This document shows, piece by piece, positions 1 to 7,302 of a stretch of DNA of 64,000 bases. The stretch comes from UBA7703 sp034926785 (lineage in GTDB: Bacteria; Bacillota; Clostridia; Christensenellales; CAG-138). Location: contig JAYFQU010000001.1 of assembly GCA_034926785.1 (NCBI GenBank), positions 1 to 64,000 of the forward strand. Direction: 5' to 3'. The translations under genes and the position numbers were made by a program. Each line of letters starts with the position of its first letter. The first letter of the stretch is position 1. The notes beneath the pieces are model-generated. The model was not told the DNA's origin and made no database searches. It saw only the letters and a list, made by a program, of their open reading frames with translations.

Positions 1-35
1 CCAAGTAATTCTGCGATAAGATGTGTTTGAAGCAT
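1..35 (-). CDS. 5' end of an ORF cut by the window edge, possible transposase
   Basis: Reading the minus strand from 35 gives an ATG followed by codons for LQTHLIAELLG up to the edge of the window. A purine-rich stretch (GAAAGGACGAAGG) sits just upstream of the ATG and could serve as the ribosome binding site. Only 11 to 12 residues are visible. The short hydrophobic N-terminus ending in ELLG resembles the start of ISL3-type transposases, and the flanking DNA (inverted repeat 29-39/92-102, and a possible element end near 121-140) would fit an insertion sequence end, but this is an impression and cannot be proven from 12 residues. It could equally be another small gene. It reads away from the rest of the window. 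Confidence 0.35.
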   Translation of the reverse strand, partial: MLQTHLIAELL

Positions 36-102
36 AACCTTCGTCCTTTCTCGTAGTGGCTTGAACAACCTTAATCTACAAGATTTGAAGCGGTTATGCT
101 TC
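29..102. repeat. Inverted repeat upstream of the edge ORF
   Basis: GAAGCATAACC at 29-39 is the exact reverse complement of GGTTATGCTTC at 92-102, an 11-bp inverted repeat separated by 52 bases. The right arm also forms a small hairpin of its own (GAAGC/GCTTC, 87-102) followed by a T-rich run. The left arm overlaps the start codon of the ORF at 1-35, so pairing would sequester that start. This may be translational control of a transposase or a terminal repeat; both are inference. Confidence 0.4.
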
Positions 103-140
103 TTCTTTTTTTTACTTACCCCAATCTATAGTGTAGAACC

Positions 141-189
141 ACAAAAACCTCTGCTCCCGGCAGAATGCCGGATTGGCAGAGGTTTTTGT
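141..189. terminator. Bidirectional intrinsic terminator after the glycosyltransferase
   Basis: ACAAAAACCTCTGC (141-154) pairs with GCAGAGGTTTTTGT (176-189), and an inner stem CCGGCA/TGCCGG (157-171) closes the loop. Both strands end in a T-run, so it can stop transcription from either side. It lies about 40 bases past the stop codon of the gene at 230-1171. Confidence 0.85.
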
Positions 190-229
190 TCTTGATTTCG
201 GTTCAGGCGGCTTATGCCGCGCAGCATGG

Positions 230-1171
230 CTAATCGTCGAAATTGATCCTCTTTTCTTCGATCACAAGCGGCCTGCGGATCGTCCGCGCGTTGATCGTCA
301 GGATATATTCGCCAAGGACTCCAATGAAGACCAGCTGAATCCCGCCGAGCAGGAACACGCCGATAACCATCGGCGCAATACCTGCGGAAAACGTATTCCA
401 GTTCAGGAGCTTGTAGATCGTGTAACCGAAGCCGGCCAGCAAACTCAGCGCCGCACAGATGCCACCAACCAGCACGCTTAACCGCATAAGCCCCTTGGAA
501 TAGGTGGTCATTGCCGTCATGGCGATATCGTACAGGGAAAGCAGGTTGTTCTTGCTCTTTCCCGCCTTGCGTTTGGGCTGGGTATATGGGATCTCCACCC
601 GGTCCGTGCCGCCAAACTCCGCGACGATACCGCGAAAATACGGAATCGGATCGTCGATCTGCCGGACGATGTCAATAAACGAACGATCGTAGAGGCCAAA
701 TCCCGTAAATTGCTGAATATGCTGAATGTTGGAAAGCTTGTTGAAGGTGCGATAATAGATCCCGCGCAGCAGATACATCAGCTTATTTTCCCTGCTTCGC
801 GTCTTGATGCCGATGACAATGCGCGCGCCCTTTTCCCACTCGCGCACAAACATGGGAATCATCTCAATTGGATCCTGAAAATCTGCGCAGAGTTTGATCG
901 TGCAATCCCCTGTGGTTTGCTTCAGCCCATGAACCGGGGAGCGCATCTGCCCAAAGTTTGTGATGTTGAAGATCGCCTTAATCTTTTTGTTTTGCGCGCA
1001 GAGTTGTTCCAGCAACTCGCGTGTTCCGTCCGTGGAGCGGTTGTCGATGAAGAGCAGCTCATAGTCGTATTGCGGGAGTTCCTTCTCCATGCACTCAATC
1101 AGCTGACCCGAGAGCGGAACAACGTTCTCCGCCTCGTTATAGCAAGCTACCATCAGGCTGATTTTTTTCAC
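230..1171 (-). CDS. Family 2 glycosyltransferase, polyprenol-phosphate type (GtrB/DPM1-like)
   Basis: A 313-residue protein with an N-terminal GT-A domain and two C-terminal membrane helices (roughly residues 230-255 and 268-292), the layout of bactoprenol/dolichol-phosphate glycosyltransferases such as GtrB. Visible family features are the MVACYNEAENV start, the FIDNRSTDGT segment and the ADFQDP acidic motif that binds the nucleotide-sugar metal. It probably moves a sugar from a nucleotide donor to undecaprenyl phosphate at the cytoplasmic membrane; the sugar cannot be told. Translation starts at GTG (1171) after AGGAAACAGCT. The gene stands alone, with its own promoter upstream and a terminator downstream. 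Confidence 0.85.
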   Translation of the reverse strand: MKKISLMVACYNEAENVVPLSGQLIECMEKELPQYDYELLFIDNRSTDGTRELLEQLCAQNKKIKAIFNITNFGQMRSPVHGLKQTTGDCTIKLCADFQDPIEMIPMFVREWEKGARIVIGIKTRSRENKLMYLLRGIYYRTFNKLSNIQHIQQFTGFGLYDRSFIDIVRQIDDPIPYFRGIVAEFGGTDRVEIPYTQPKRKAGKSKNNLLSLYDIAMTAMTTYSKGLMRLSVLVGGICAALSLLAGFGYTIYKLLNWNTFSAGIAPMVIGVFLLGGIQLVFIGVLGEYILTINARTIRRPLVIEEKRINFDD

Positions 1172-1216
1172 AGCTGTTTCCTATCCTCCGCAACCACCCA
1201 AAACATTTTCAACTCA

Positions 1217-1245
1217 TCATAACAGCATTTCCTGAGAAAATCAAT
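1217..1245 (-). promoter_or_regulatory. Promoter of the glycosyltransferase gene
   Basis: On the minus strand TTGATT (1240-1245) and TATGAT (1217-1222) are separated by exactly 17 bases, a good match to a vegetative sigma-70/A promoter, about 45 bases upstream of the GTG start at 1171. Confidence 0.6.
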
Positions 1246-1397
1246 CGCTCCATCCCGGCAAGCGACTCAGCGCAGCGCCCCCCAACGCACGCTGCGTCCG
1301 CACAAGCCGGCGTTGCGTTTTGCGGACCCCGCCCGCCCTCTCGCAGGCGGAATATATCGCAGAAGGCCCGTGGTGAGGCAGCATGACCGGCCGGCTA

Positions 1398-1435
1398 AAA
1401 ACAACGCCGCGGCTCACCGACCGCGGCGCTGTTTT
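1398..1435 (-). terminator. Intrinsic terminator after the phosphohexomutase
   Basis: AAAACAACGCCGCGG (1398-1412) pairs with CCGCGGCGCTGTTTT (1421-1435) with a single mismatch and an 8-base loop; the minus-strand 3' side ends in a T-run. It lies about 90 bases past the stop of the gene at 1527-2936. The rest of the 355-base gap 1172-1526 shows the promoter at 1217-1245 and no convincing gene. Confidence 0.8.
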
Positions 1436-1526
1436 CATGGAGGGGGTCACGTCTTGCTGTTCCTCTATCTGTTCTCTTTTTTCGTTCCGGTTCAACGCCT
1501 TTTTTACGGGCGGTATCTGTCGAAAT

Positions 1527-2936
1527 CTATAGGTTCAGCAACTGTTTCCAGGCATTGATGTAGGCGAGCGCCTGCGTCTCGGTCCGCCCCTCCGCAAAGA
1601 TGCGCAGCAGCGGCTCTGTTCCGCTAAAGCGGCAGACGACGAATGAATCATCCGCGAAATAGACCTTACAGCCATCCAGGTAGCTCACCTTGACGGGGAT
1701 CGTCTCAAACGCCGGCAGGGCGCAGTCGGTGAAGATACGCTCCTCCAGCGCGGCGCGCTGCGGCGCCGAGAAGGCGATGTTGCTCTCCTTCATGATGTAG
1801 GTCCCGAACCGATCCGTAATCTCTCGCATCATCTCGCTCGGGTGTTTGCCGGTTTTGCAGATCATCTCCACAAACAACGCGGAGGAATAGACCGAATCCT
1901 TGCCGTGGATATGTCCGCGAACGGTTAACCCGCCGGAGGATTCGCCGCCCAGCACCGCGTCCACCTCGTCAATTTTGGAGGAGATATACTTAAACCCGAC
2001 GGGCACTTCATAACATGCCTCGCCGAATGATTCCGCTACACGGTCGAGCAGGTGCGTGGTGGACATATTGCGCACCACGGGCCCCTTCCAGCCTTTATAC
2101 TCGTGCAGATAGGTATACAGCAGCACGAGTATTTCGTTTGCGCTGATGTAGCGTCCCGTACCGTCGATGATGCCGAGGCGGTCGCCGTCGCCATCGACGG
2201 CAATGCCAAGGTCATATTTGCCGTAGATTACGCGGTTGCGCAGTTCTCCCATGGTGTCCTCGGTCGGCGCGGGCATCATACCGCCAAAGTAGGCGTCCTT
2301 GTCCCCGTGGATCTGGTCAACGGTGCAGCGCGCGGTGTTGAGAATCACCGTCAGCGGATAGGTGGACGAGCCATGCATGGAGTCAAACAAAATGCGCGGC
2401 CCGCGCGCGCGGATCGCTTCGGTGTCGATCACGCTTAGAATGGAGTCGATGAAGTCGTTAAACGGGTTTTTCAGGTAATCGACCAACCCGCGCGCCTCCG
2501 CCTCCTGCATTGGCATCGAGCGAATGTCATCCTGCGCATTGATCTCGCGCTCCAGGCGCTCCGTTACATCCAGCGGCGCATCCCGTCCTTCCTCGACAAT
2601 GATTTTAATGCCGTTGTAGTTGCTCGGGTTGTGCGAAGCCGTGATCTCAATCCCACGATAGAGTCCCTGCTGTTTGACGATATACATAATCAGCGGGGTC
2701 GGCACGCTGCGCTGCATAAACCAAACGCGGATGCCGTTTGCCGCGAGCGTCTCCGCCATCCAGGTTGCCGCCTCGGCGGAGAGAAAGCGCCGGTCGTATC
2801 CGATCACGACAGGCTGAGCCTCCTTGTGATCGGCAATCAGCGTTGCGGCGAGTCCCTGCGCAACGCGCTGGATATTAGCCATGTGGAAATCCTTGCCAAT
2901 CTCCGCGCGCCAGCCGCCCGTTCCAAAAGAGATCAT
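1527..2936 (-). CDS. Alpha-D-phosphohexomutase (phosphoglucomutase/phosphomannomutase)
   Basis: A 469-residue member of the alpha-D-phosphohexomutase family, which interconverts hexose-1-P and hexose-6-P. All four signature loops are present: the phosphoserine loop TASHNP (Ser101), the metal loop DGDGD (248-252), the sugar-binding GESSGG and the phosphate-binding loop FSGTEP near the C-terminus. The start chosen is the ATG at 2936 (MISFGTGGW), preceded by GAAAGGG; an upstream in-frame ATG at 2975 lacks a ribosome binding site and adds residues not expected in the family. Its place at the end of the disaccharide locus suggests it converts the glucose-1-P made by the GH94 phosphorylase into glucose-6-P. 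The hairpin at 2960-2986 may attenuate its transcription. Confidence 0.9.
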   Translation of the reverse strand: MISFGTGGWRAEIGKDFHMANIQRVAQGLAATLIADHKEAQPVVIGYDRRFLSAEAATWMAETLAANGIRVWFMQRSVPTPLIMYIVKQQGLYRGIEITASHNPSNYNGIKIIVEEGRDAPLDVTERLEREINAQDDIRSMPMQEAEARGLVDYLKNPFNDFIDSILSVIDTEAIRARGPRILFDSMHGSSTYPLTVILNTARCTVDQIHGDKDAYFGGMMPAPTEDTMGELRNRVIYGKYDLGIAVDGDGDRLGIIDGTGRYISANEILVLLYTYLHEYKGWKGPVVRNMSTTHLLDRVAESFGEACYEVPVGFKYISSKIDEVDAVLGGESSGGLTVRGHIHGKDSVYSSALFVEMICKTGKHPSEMMREITDRFGTYIMKESNIAFSAPQRAALEERIFTDCALPAFETIPVKVSYLDGCKVYFADDSFVVCRFSGTEPLLRIFAEGRTETQALAYINAWKQLLNL

Positions 2937-2954
2937 AAACCCATACCCTTTCGT

Positions 2955-2986
2955 AAAACGAGAATGACCCGACACGGATCATCCTC
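2955..2986 (-). terminator. Hairpin with short T-run between the response regulator and phosphohexomutase genes
   Basis: On the minus strand an 11 to 12-bp stem (arms 2960-2970 and 2976-2986, two G-U pairs, 5-base loop) is followed by GTTTT. It sits in the 78-base gap upstream of the phosphohexomutase start and could be a partial terminator or attenuator. Confidence 0.5.
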
Positions 2987-3014
2987 GCGGTTTTCTCGCG
3001 TGTGTTTGTCCGTC

Positions 3015-3761
3015 TCAGCGCAGATGCACGCTGTTTCGGTATTCATAAGCGCTCATGCCGGTGAGCTTTTTAAAGGTCCGCGCAAAATGCCCCGGATCGC
3101 TGTAGCCAACCCGCTCGCCGATATCCCCAATCTTGAGCCGCGGATCGGCGAGCAGCTGCTGCGCTTTTTTAATCCGGATCTCGTTGAGCAGATCGTAAAA
3201 ACTCTTTTGCGTGTGCTTGTTGAGCAGTTTGCTCAGATGCCATTGGGAGACATAGCAGTGGTCTGCGACATCCTGCAGCGTGATCTTGTCCGCATAGCAG
3301 GTCTCCATATACTGGGTCGCCTCGCGCACAAGAAAGCTGCTCGCAGGCCTGTCATCCTCCTCCGCTTCCACAGGCACGATGCCCGCCGCGCGGAGATTCT
3401 GCGTCATGGTGCGCATGGCCTCGTTGATCTCGTCCATCTTGGACGGCTTGAGCAACAGCCGTGTAACCCCGAGGCGAATCGCCTCCTGCGCATAGGCAAA
3501 ATCGCGATATCCCGTGAGCACGGTGACCTCCATCTGCGGGAACTCGCTCTTAAGCCCCGCAAGCATGGTCAAACCGTCCTGATCGGGCATCTTGATATCC
3601 GTAAATACAATCTGCGGTTGGTGGGCGCGAATCGCTTCCGCTCCGCTATGCGCGTTTTGCGCCGTCGCGACCACTTCGCAGCCAAAGCCAACCCAGTCGA
3701 CAACCTTTTTCAGGCCCTCGAGAATAATGACTTCATCATCGATCAATACCACTCGAATCAT
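3015..3761 (-). CDS. AraC-type response regulator, YesN family
   Basis: A 248-residue two-domain regulator. Residues 1-118 are a receiver domain with the acidic pair DDE at 8-10, the phospho-accepting Asp55 in VFTDIKMPD and the conserved Lys near 105. Residues about 150-245 are an AraC/XylS helix-turn-helix pair (HCYVSQWHLSKLLNKH and IGERVGYSDPGHFARTFKK). It is the likely partner of the YesM-type kinase at 7303-9021 and is expected to activate the sugar importer and phosphorylase genes around it. It lies just downstream of the permease genes on the same strand. Confidence 0.92.
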   Translation of the reverse strand: MIRVVLIDDEVIILEGLKKVVDWVGFGCEVVATAQNAHSGAEAIRAHQPQIVFTDIKMPDQDGLTMLAGLKSEFPQMEVTVLTGYRDFAYAQEAIRLGVTRLLLKPSKMDEINEAMRTMTQNLRAAGIVPVEAEEDDRPASSFLVREATQYMETCYADKITLQDVADHCYVSQWHLSKLLNKHTQKSFYDLLNEIRIKKAQQLLADPRLKIGDIGERVGYSDPGHFARTFKKLTGMSAYEYRNSVHLR

Positions 3762-3822
3762 CGGGATTCTCCTTCCCGACCATTATAGCATACACGTTTT
3801 CCCCGTTCCAACGCAGTCGGCA

Positions 3823-4701
3823 TCATCCCTTGACCGCGCCTACGGTCAGGCCCTTGATGATGTTTTTCTGCAGGAGCACATAGACGATGAGCACGGGGAC
3901 CACCACGAGCACCACGGACGCCGCCATGAGACCGTAGTTGACGCCGGCCTGAGAACTGATCTCATTGATCAGCAGCGTGATGGTCTTCTCCTTGGGATAG
4001 CGCAGGAAAAACGTCTGCGTGAATAGGTCGTTATACGACCAGAGAAAGGAGAAGATCGCGACCGTTGCAAACGAGGGTTTTGCGACAGGGATAATGATCT
4101 TGAAATAAATCTGAAATACGTTGCAACCGTCCAGATAGGCCGCCTCCTCAAGGTCGATTGGTACGCTTCGAATAAAGCCCATCAGCACGACGACGGCAAA
4201 GGCGAGGTTACCCGCAATCTGCGGCAGTATGGTGGAGAGCAGCGAGAGCCAGCGGTTCTGCGTGCTCGCGATCCCCCAGAGAACCTCCATGCGAAAAACG
4301 GGAATAATCGTTGAAAACACCGGGAACATCATCGCGGCGATGATCATGCCATGCAAAAACTTCTGCCCGCGGAAGCGGTAGCGCACCATGCCATAGGCAA
4401 ATAACCCCGCAAGCAGCACGACCACCAGCGTAACCGCAACGGAGATCAGGATGCTGTTGGTGTAGCCCGCGGCAAAGTCGCTCCGGTTATTCGCGGTCAC
4501 ATAGTTATCCAGCGTGAAGCTGCTGGTCCAGGGCCAGGGTATAGAAAACGAATCCGAACGAATCTCCCCACGCACCCGGAAGGAGTTGATGATGACCCAG
4601 AGAAACGGATATGCCGTGGTGATCGCCCAGAAGATCAGCACCACATAGGAGAGCGCCTGCGAAAGCGGGATGCGCTTTTTACCTGTCAAATTCCGGCCCA
4701 T
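3823..4701 (-). CDS. Sugar ABC transporter permease, MalG type
   Basis: A 292-residue membrane protein with six predicted helices and the cytoplasmic EAA loop (EAAYLDGCNVFQIYFKIIIP) that contacts the ATPase. Length and the C-terminal ending match the MalG/LacG class of carbohydrate permeases. It pairs with the MalF-type permease directly upstream (gap 21 bases) and the lipoprotein at 5778-7109. No ATP-binding subunit is encoded nearby, so a shared MsmX-type ATPase elsewhere in the genome is likely, as is common in Firmicutes. Confidence 0.93.
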   Translation of the reverse strand: MGRNLTGKKRIPLSQALSYVVLIFWAITTAYPFLWVIINSFRVRGEIRSDSFSIPWPWTSSFTLDNYVTANNRSDFAAGYTNSILISVAVTLVVVLLAGLFAYGMVRYRFRGQKFLHGMIIAAMMFPVFSTIIPVFRMEVLWGIASTQNRWLSLLSTILPQIAGNLAFAVVVLMGFIRSVPIDLEEAAYLDGCNVFQIYFKIIIPVAKPSFATVAIFSFLWSYNDLFTQTFFLRYPKEKTITLLINEISSQAGVNYGLMAASVVLVVVPVLIVYVLLQKNIIKGLTVGAVKG

Positions 4702-4722
4702 ACGCGTGTTCCCCCTTTCCCC

Positions 4723-5613
4723 TCAAAATTCTTTTTCTTTGAATACACGGTTGGCAATCTGAGCGAGCAGTACGCCAAGCACCACGATGACCACCGCGAT
4801 TGCGGAGCCATAGTCCACGTTTCCTCGCGTAAAGGTCTGGTTATACATATAGGTTCCGGTAAGCCAGGATTGATCTAGCGGAATGCCGGCCCCCATCATG
4901 ACCCACGGCAAGTCAAATACCTTGAGCGCACCCGTCACCGCAAGGATCAAACAGGTGCAGATTACATTCCGCAGCAGCGGAAGCGTGATATATCGTATGC
5001 GCTTCCAGCCCGTCGCGCCGTCCAGTTCCGCCGCCTCGTAGACATCCGTGGAGATGTTGTTGAGTCCCGTGACAAGAATCACAAAATAGAACCCGACATA
5101 TTGCCAGAGCACCGGTAGCAGCATGGTGAAGAAATAGTACTTCTCGCCCTTCCAGTCGATGTTCGCCGTCGCCCAGCCGAGCTTTTGCAGCAGCTGGTTG
5201 AGCATGCCGCCGTTGTAGAGAAAGATAATGTTAAAGAGCAAGCCAAGCGCGGTTGCGCTGATGACGATAGGAAAGAAATACAGCGTTCGAAAGAACTTCG
5301 CGCCGACCTTGATGCGGTCTACGATGAGCGCGAGCACGAGCGCGGTACCCACCTGAAACACCAGCGTAAAGACCACGAGCAGCAGCGTATTTTTCACCGC
5401 CGTACGCATGCTTGGGTCCTTCCAGAGTTCCACATAGTTGGCAAACCAGGGCTGATTGACACCCGCCGCCTTGGTGCCGAGGCCGGAGATCGTTAAAAAG
5501 CTGTTGATGATATTTTGGACGAAAGGGTAGTAGAGATAGACTACCAGAAACGCAAACGCAGGCAGCAGAAAAAACAGCAGCGGCGCTTTCTTTTTGTAGA
5601 TCATGGAATTCAT
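4723..5613 (-). CDS. Sugar ABC transporter permease, MalF/UgpA type
   Basis: A 296-residue permease with six predicted membrane helices and an EAA loop (YEAAELDGATGWKRIRYITL). The ATG at 5613 was chosen because GGAGG lies 8 bases upstream; an in-frame ATG at 5667 adds 18 polar residues and has no such site. Together with the MalG-type subunit it forms the membrane pore of the importer. A stable hairpin (5721-5748) separates it from the binding-protein gene, a common way to obtain more binding protein than permease. Confidence 0.92.
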   Translation of the reverse strand: MNSMIYKKKAPLLFFLLPAFAFLVVYLYYPFVQNIINSFLTISGLGTKAAGVNQPWFANYVELWKDPSMRTAVKNTLLLVVFTLVFQVGTALVLALIVDRIKVGAKFFRTLYFFPIVISATALGLLFNIIFLYNGGMLNQLLQKLGWATANIDWKGEKYYFFTMLLPVLWQYVGFYFVILVTGLNNISTDVYEAAELDGATGWKRIRYITLPLLRNVICTCLILAVTGALKVFDLPWVMMGAGIPLDQSWLTGTYMYNQTFTRGNVDYGSAIAVVIVVLGVLLAQIANRVFKEKEF

Positions 5614-5720
5614 ATCGTGTGCCTCCGTCTGCCCGCTTCCGGCAAAAATGCCGTATGCGCGCCTCATGGTCGGATTTCGAATGGAAGGTATTTATTTTTC
5701 AGGTTCCGAATATTGCTTGA

Positions 5721-5748
5721 GGGGTCGGCCGATCGCTCGGTCGACCCC
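5721..5748 (-). promoter_or_regulatory. Stable intercistronic hairpin between binding-protein and permease genes
   Basis: GGGGTCGGCCGA (5721-5732) pairs with TCGGTCGACCCC (5737-5748) around a 4-base loop, with one G-T position. No T-run follows on either strand, so it is better read as an mRNA-stabilising or processing structure than as a terminator. Confidence 0.55.
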
Positions 5749-5777
5749 CCAGGATTACTCTAACGTTGCGTGTTCGA

Positions 5778-7109
5778 TTATTTCGCGAGTGCGGAATCGA
5801 TCGCAGCCGCCGGGGTGATCTTGCCGGTAACGATGTTCTTCACGTTGGCAAAGAGATCGCCGCGCTGTTCGCTCGTGAGTTTATCCTGCACCGCGCCGAC
5901 AACGCTGGTTGCGCCCGCGCACATGGCAATTGCGGATTTCTGGAGGCTGTCGAGGTTGTCCGCCGGGATAACGCCATTCTTCAGCGCTGTGACAGCGGTC
6001 ACGGAGAAGATGGAGACCTGCTCGTCGCTCGTCATGTATTCCACAAACTTGACGGCTGCGTCACGCTTGGCGGGATCGTCCCAAGCCTTCTTGGTGATGA
6101 AGTAACCCATCGAGATGCCGCCGATCAAGTCGGTCGCCGCGCGGTCGCCCTTGGCCGGGACATAGGTGAGCGCGAAGTCGTCGAGGTGATCCCCACAGTT
6201 GGTCTGGAAGAAACCGATCTTCCAGCTGCCGTCGATCAGGAACGCTGCCTGGCCGTCCGCTACGAGCTGAACGGTCTCCGCGTCCGTCGCGGTCAGGGTG
6301 TTCTCGGGCAGGTAGCCCGCGTCGTAGAGCGCCTTGATGTCTTCGAGGCCGGCTGCCCACTTCATGCCGGTTTCGTCGCTCGAAGCGGCGGGGACATTCA
6401 GGTGATTCGCGGTGTCGCCGTTGTTATAAACGGTGAACTCAAACCAATAATGCGGGACTTCCTGCAGGGAGACGGCCACCGGCGTAAAGCCAGCGTCCTT
6501 GATCTTCTGACAGTCCGCGAGGAACTGATCCCAGGTGTAGTTCGCGCCCGGAACGGCAACGCCGGCCGCTTCGAGAACCTTGGTGTTGATATACATGCTC
6601 TCCCAGTAACCATTGACCGGCACGCTGTAGACCTTGCCGTCCACTGCGGAGGGAACGAGCATCTCGTCCTTCATGTTGCCCGCATAGTCGGGATATGCCG
6701 CACGGATCTCGTCGAGGGAGACGACCTTGCCGGCGGAGACGATCGCGTCGGAGTCGTTGCCATTGAAATAGAAGAGTACATCGGGTTCCGTGCCGGTTTC
6801 AAAGTCCGTCATGACCTTGGCTTTCCACTCCTCATTGGATGTGGCGGAAGCATCCATCACGGTGTTGCCCGTCGCGGCTTCATAGCCGGCGAGCGCAGCT
6901 TCGTAATTGGCGCGGTTGCCGTCGTCTCCACCGTAAGAGGTGACGACCGTCAGGCTAACGGGTTCCGCTGCCGCGGGCGCTTCGGTTGCCGCCGCAGCGG
7001 CTTCGGTCGCGGCCGGTTGTTCCGCGGGCGCGGGTGCGGTCGGCTGGCATGCCGCAAAAGCGGTTAGGCACATAGCCAGTACCAGAATGAGCGCAATGGT
7101 TTTCTTCAT
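5778..7109 (-). CDS. Extracellular sugar-binding lipoprotein of an ABC importer
   Basis: A 443-residue family 1 solute-binding protein. The N-terminus MKKTIALILVLAMCLTAFAAC is a lipoprotein signal with the lipid-modified Cys at 21, followed by an Ala/Pro/Glu-rich linker to about residue 50 and then the binding domain. Features typical of the family include LTVVTSYGG at the domain start and GQAAFLIDGSWKIG in the second lobe. It should capture the substrate outside the membrane and pass it to the permeases at 3823-5613. The GH94 gene nearby suggests a beta-linked gluco- or chito-disaccharide. A strong CGGAGGAAAG ribosome binding site precedes the ATG. Confidence 0.93.
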   Translation of the reverse strand: MKKTIALILVLAMCLTAFAACQPTAPAPAEQPAATEAAAAATEAPAAAEPVSLTVVTSYGGDDGNRANYEAALAGYEAATGNTVMDASATSNEEWKAKVMTDFETGTEPDVLFYFNGNDSDAIVSAGKVVSLDEIRAAYPDYAGNMKDEMLVPSAVDGKVYSVPVNGYWESMYINTKVLEAAGVAVPGANYTWDQFLADCQKIKDAGFTPVAVSLQEVPHYWFEFTVYNNGDTANHLNVPAASSDETGMKWAAGLEDIKALYDAGYLPENTLTATDAETVQLVADGQAAFLIDGSWKIGFFQTNCGDHLDDFALTYVPAKGDRAATDLIGGISMGYFITKKAWDDPAKRDAAVKFVEYMTSDEQVSIFSVTAVTALKNGVIPADNLDSLQKSAIAMCAGATSVVGAVQDKLTSEQRGDLFANVKNIVTGKITPAAAIDSALAK

Positions 7110-7144
7110 GGTCTCTTTCCTCCGTATCGATTTTTAATAGAAAT

Positions 7145-7179
7145 GCAAACAACGATTTGCCTTCGATGTTTTCATTATA
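7145..7179 (-). promoter_or_regulatory. Possible promoter and operator of the importer operon
   Basis: The minus strand has TATAAT at 7174-7179 without a convincing -35 box. Just downstream of the implied start is an inverted repeat GCAAA/TTTGC (7145-7160) that could be an operator for YesN or a LacI-type regulator. Weak evidence, inferred from position and symmetry only. Confidence 0.3.
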
Positions 7180-7302
7180 GGCCGGAGGCCATGCGCGGAA
7201 TAAGACACACAGTTGCCGTTTTTTGTTTGTCGTTGCTGTGTTCGGCCTCTGCTTGCGCATAAGGCAAAAAGCGCATAGGCGGGGTCTGCCCCTGGCCGGC
7301 GC

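Noticed and set aside
1241..1558. ORFs in the gap between glycosyltransferase and phosphohexomutase
   Set aside because: Both strands overlap a terminator; no ribosome binding site or homology.
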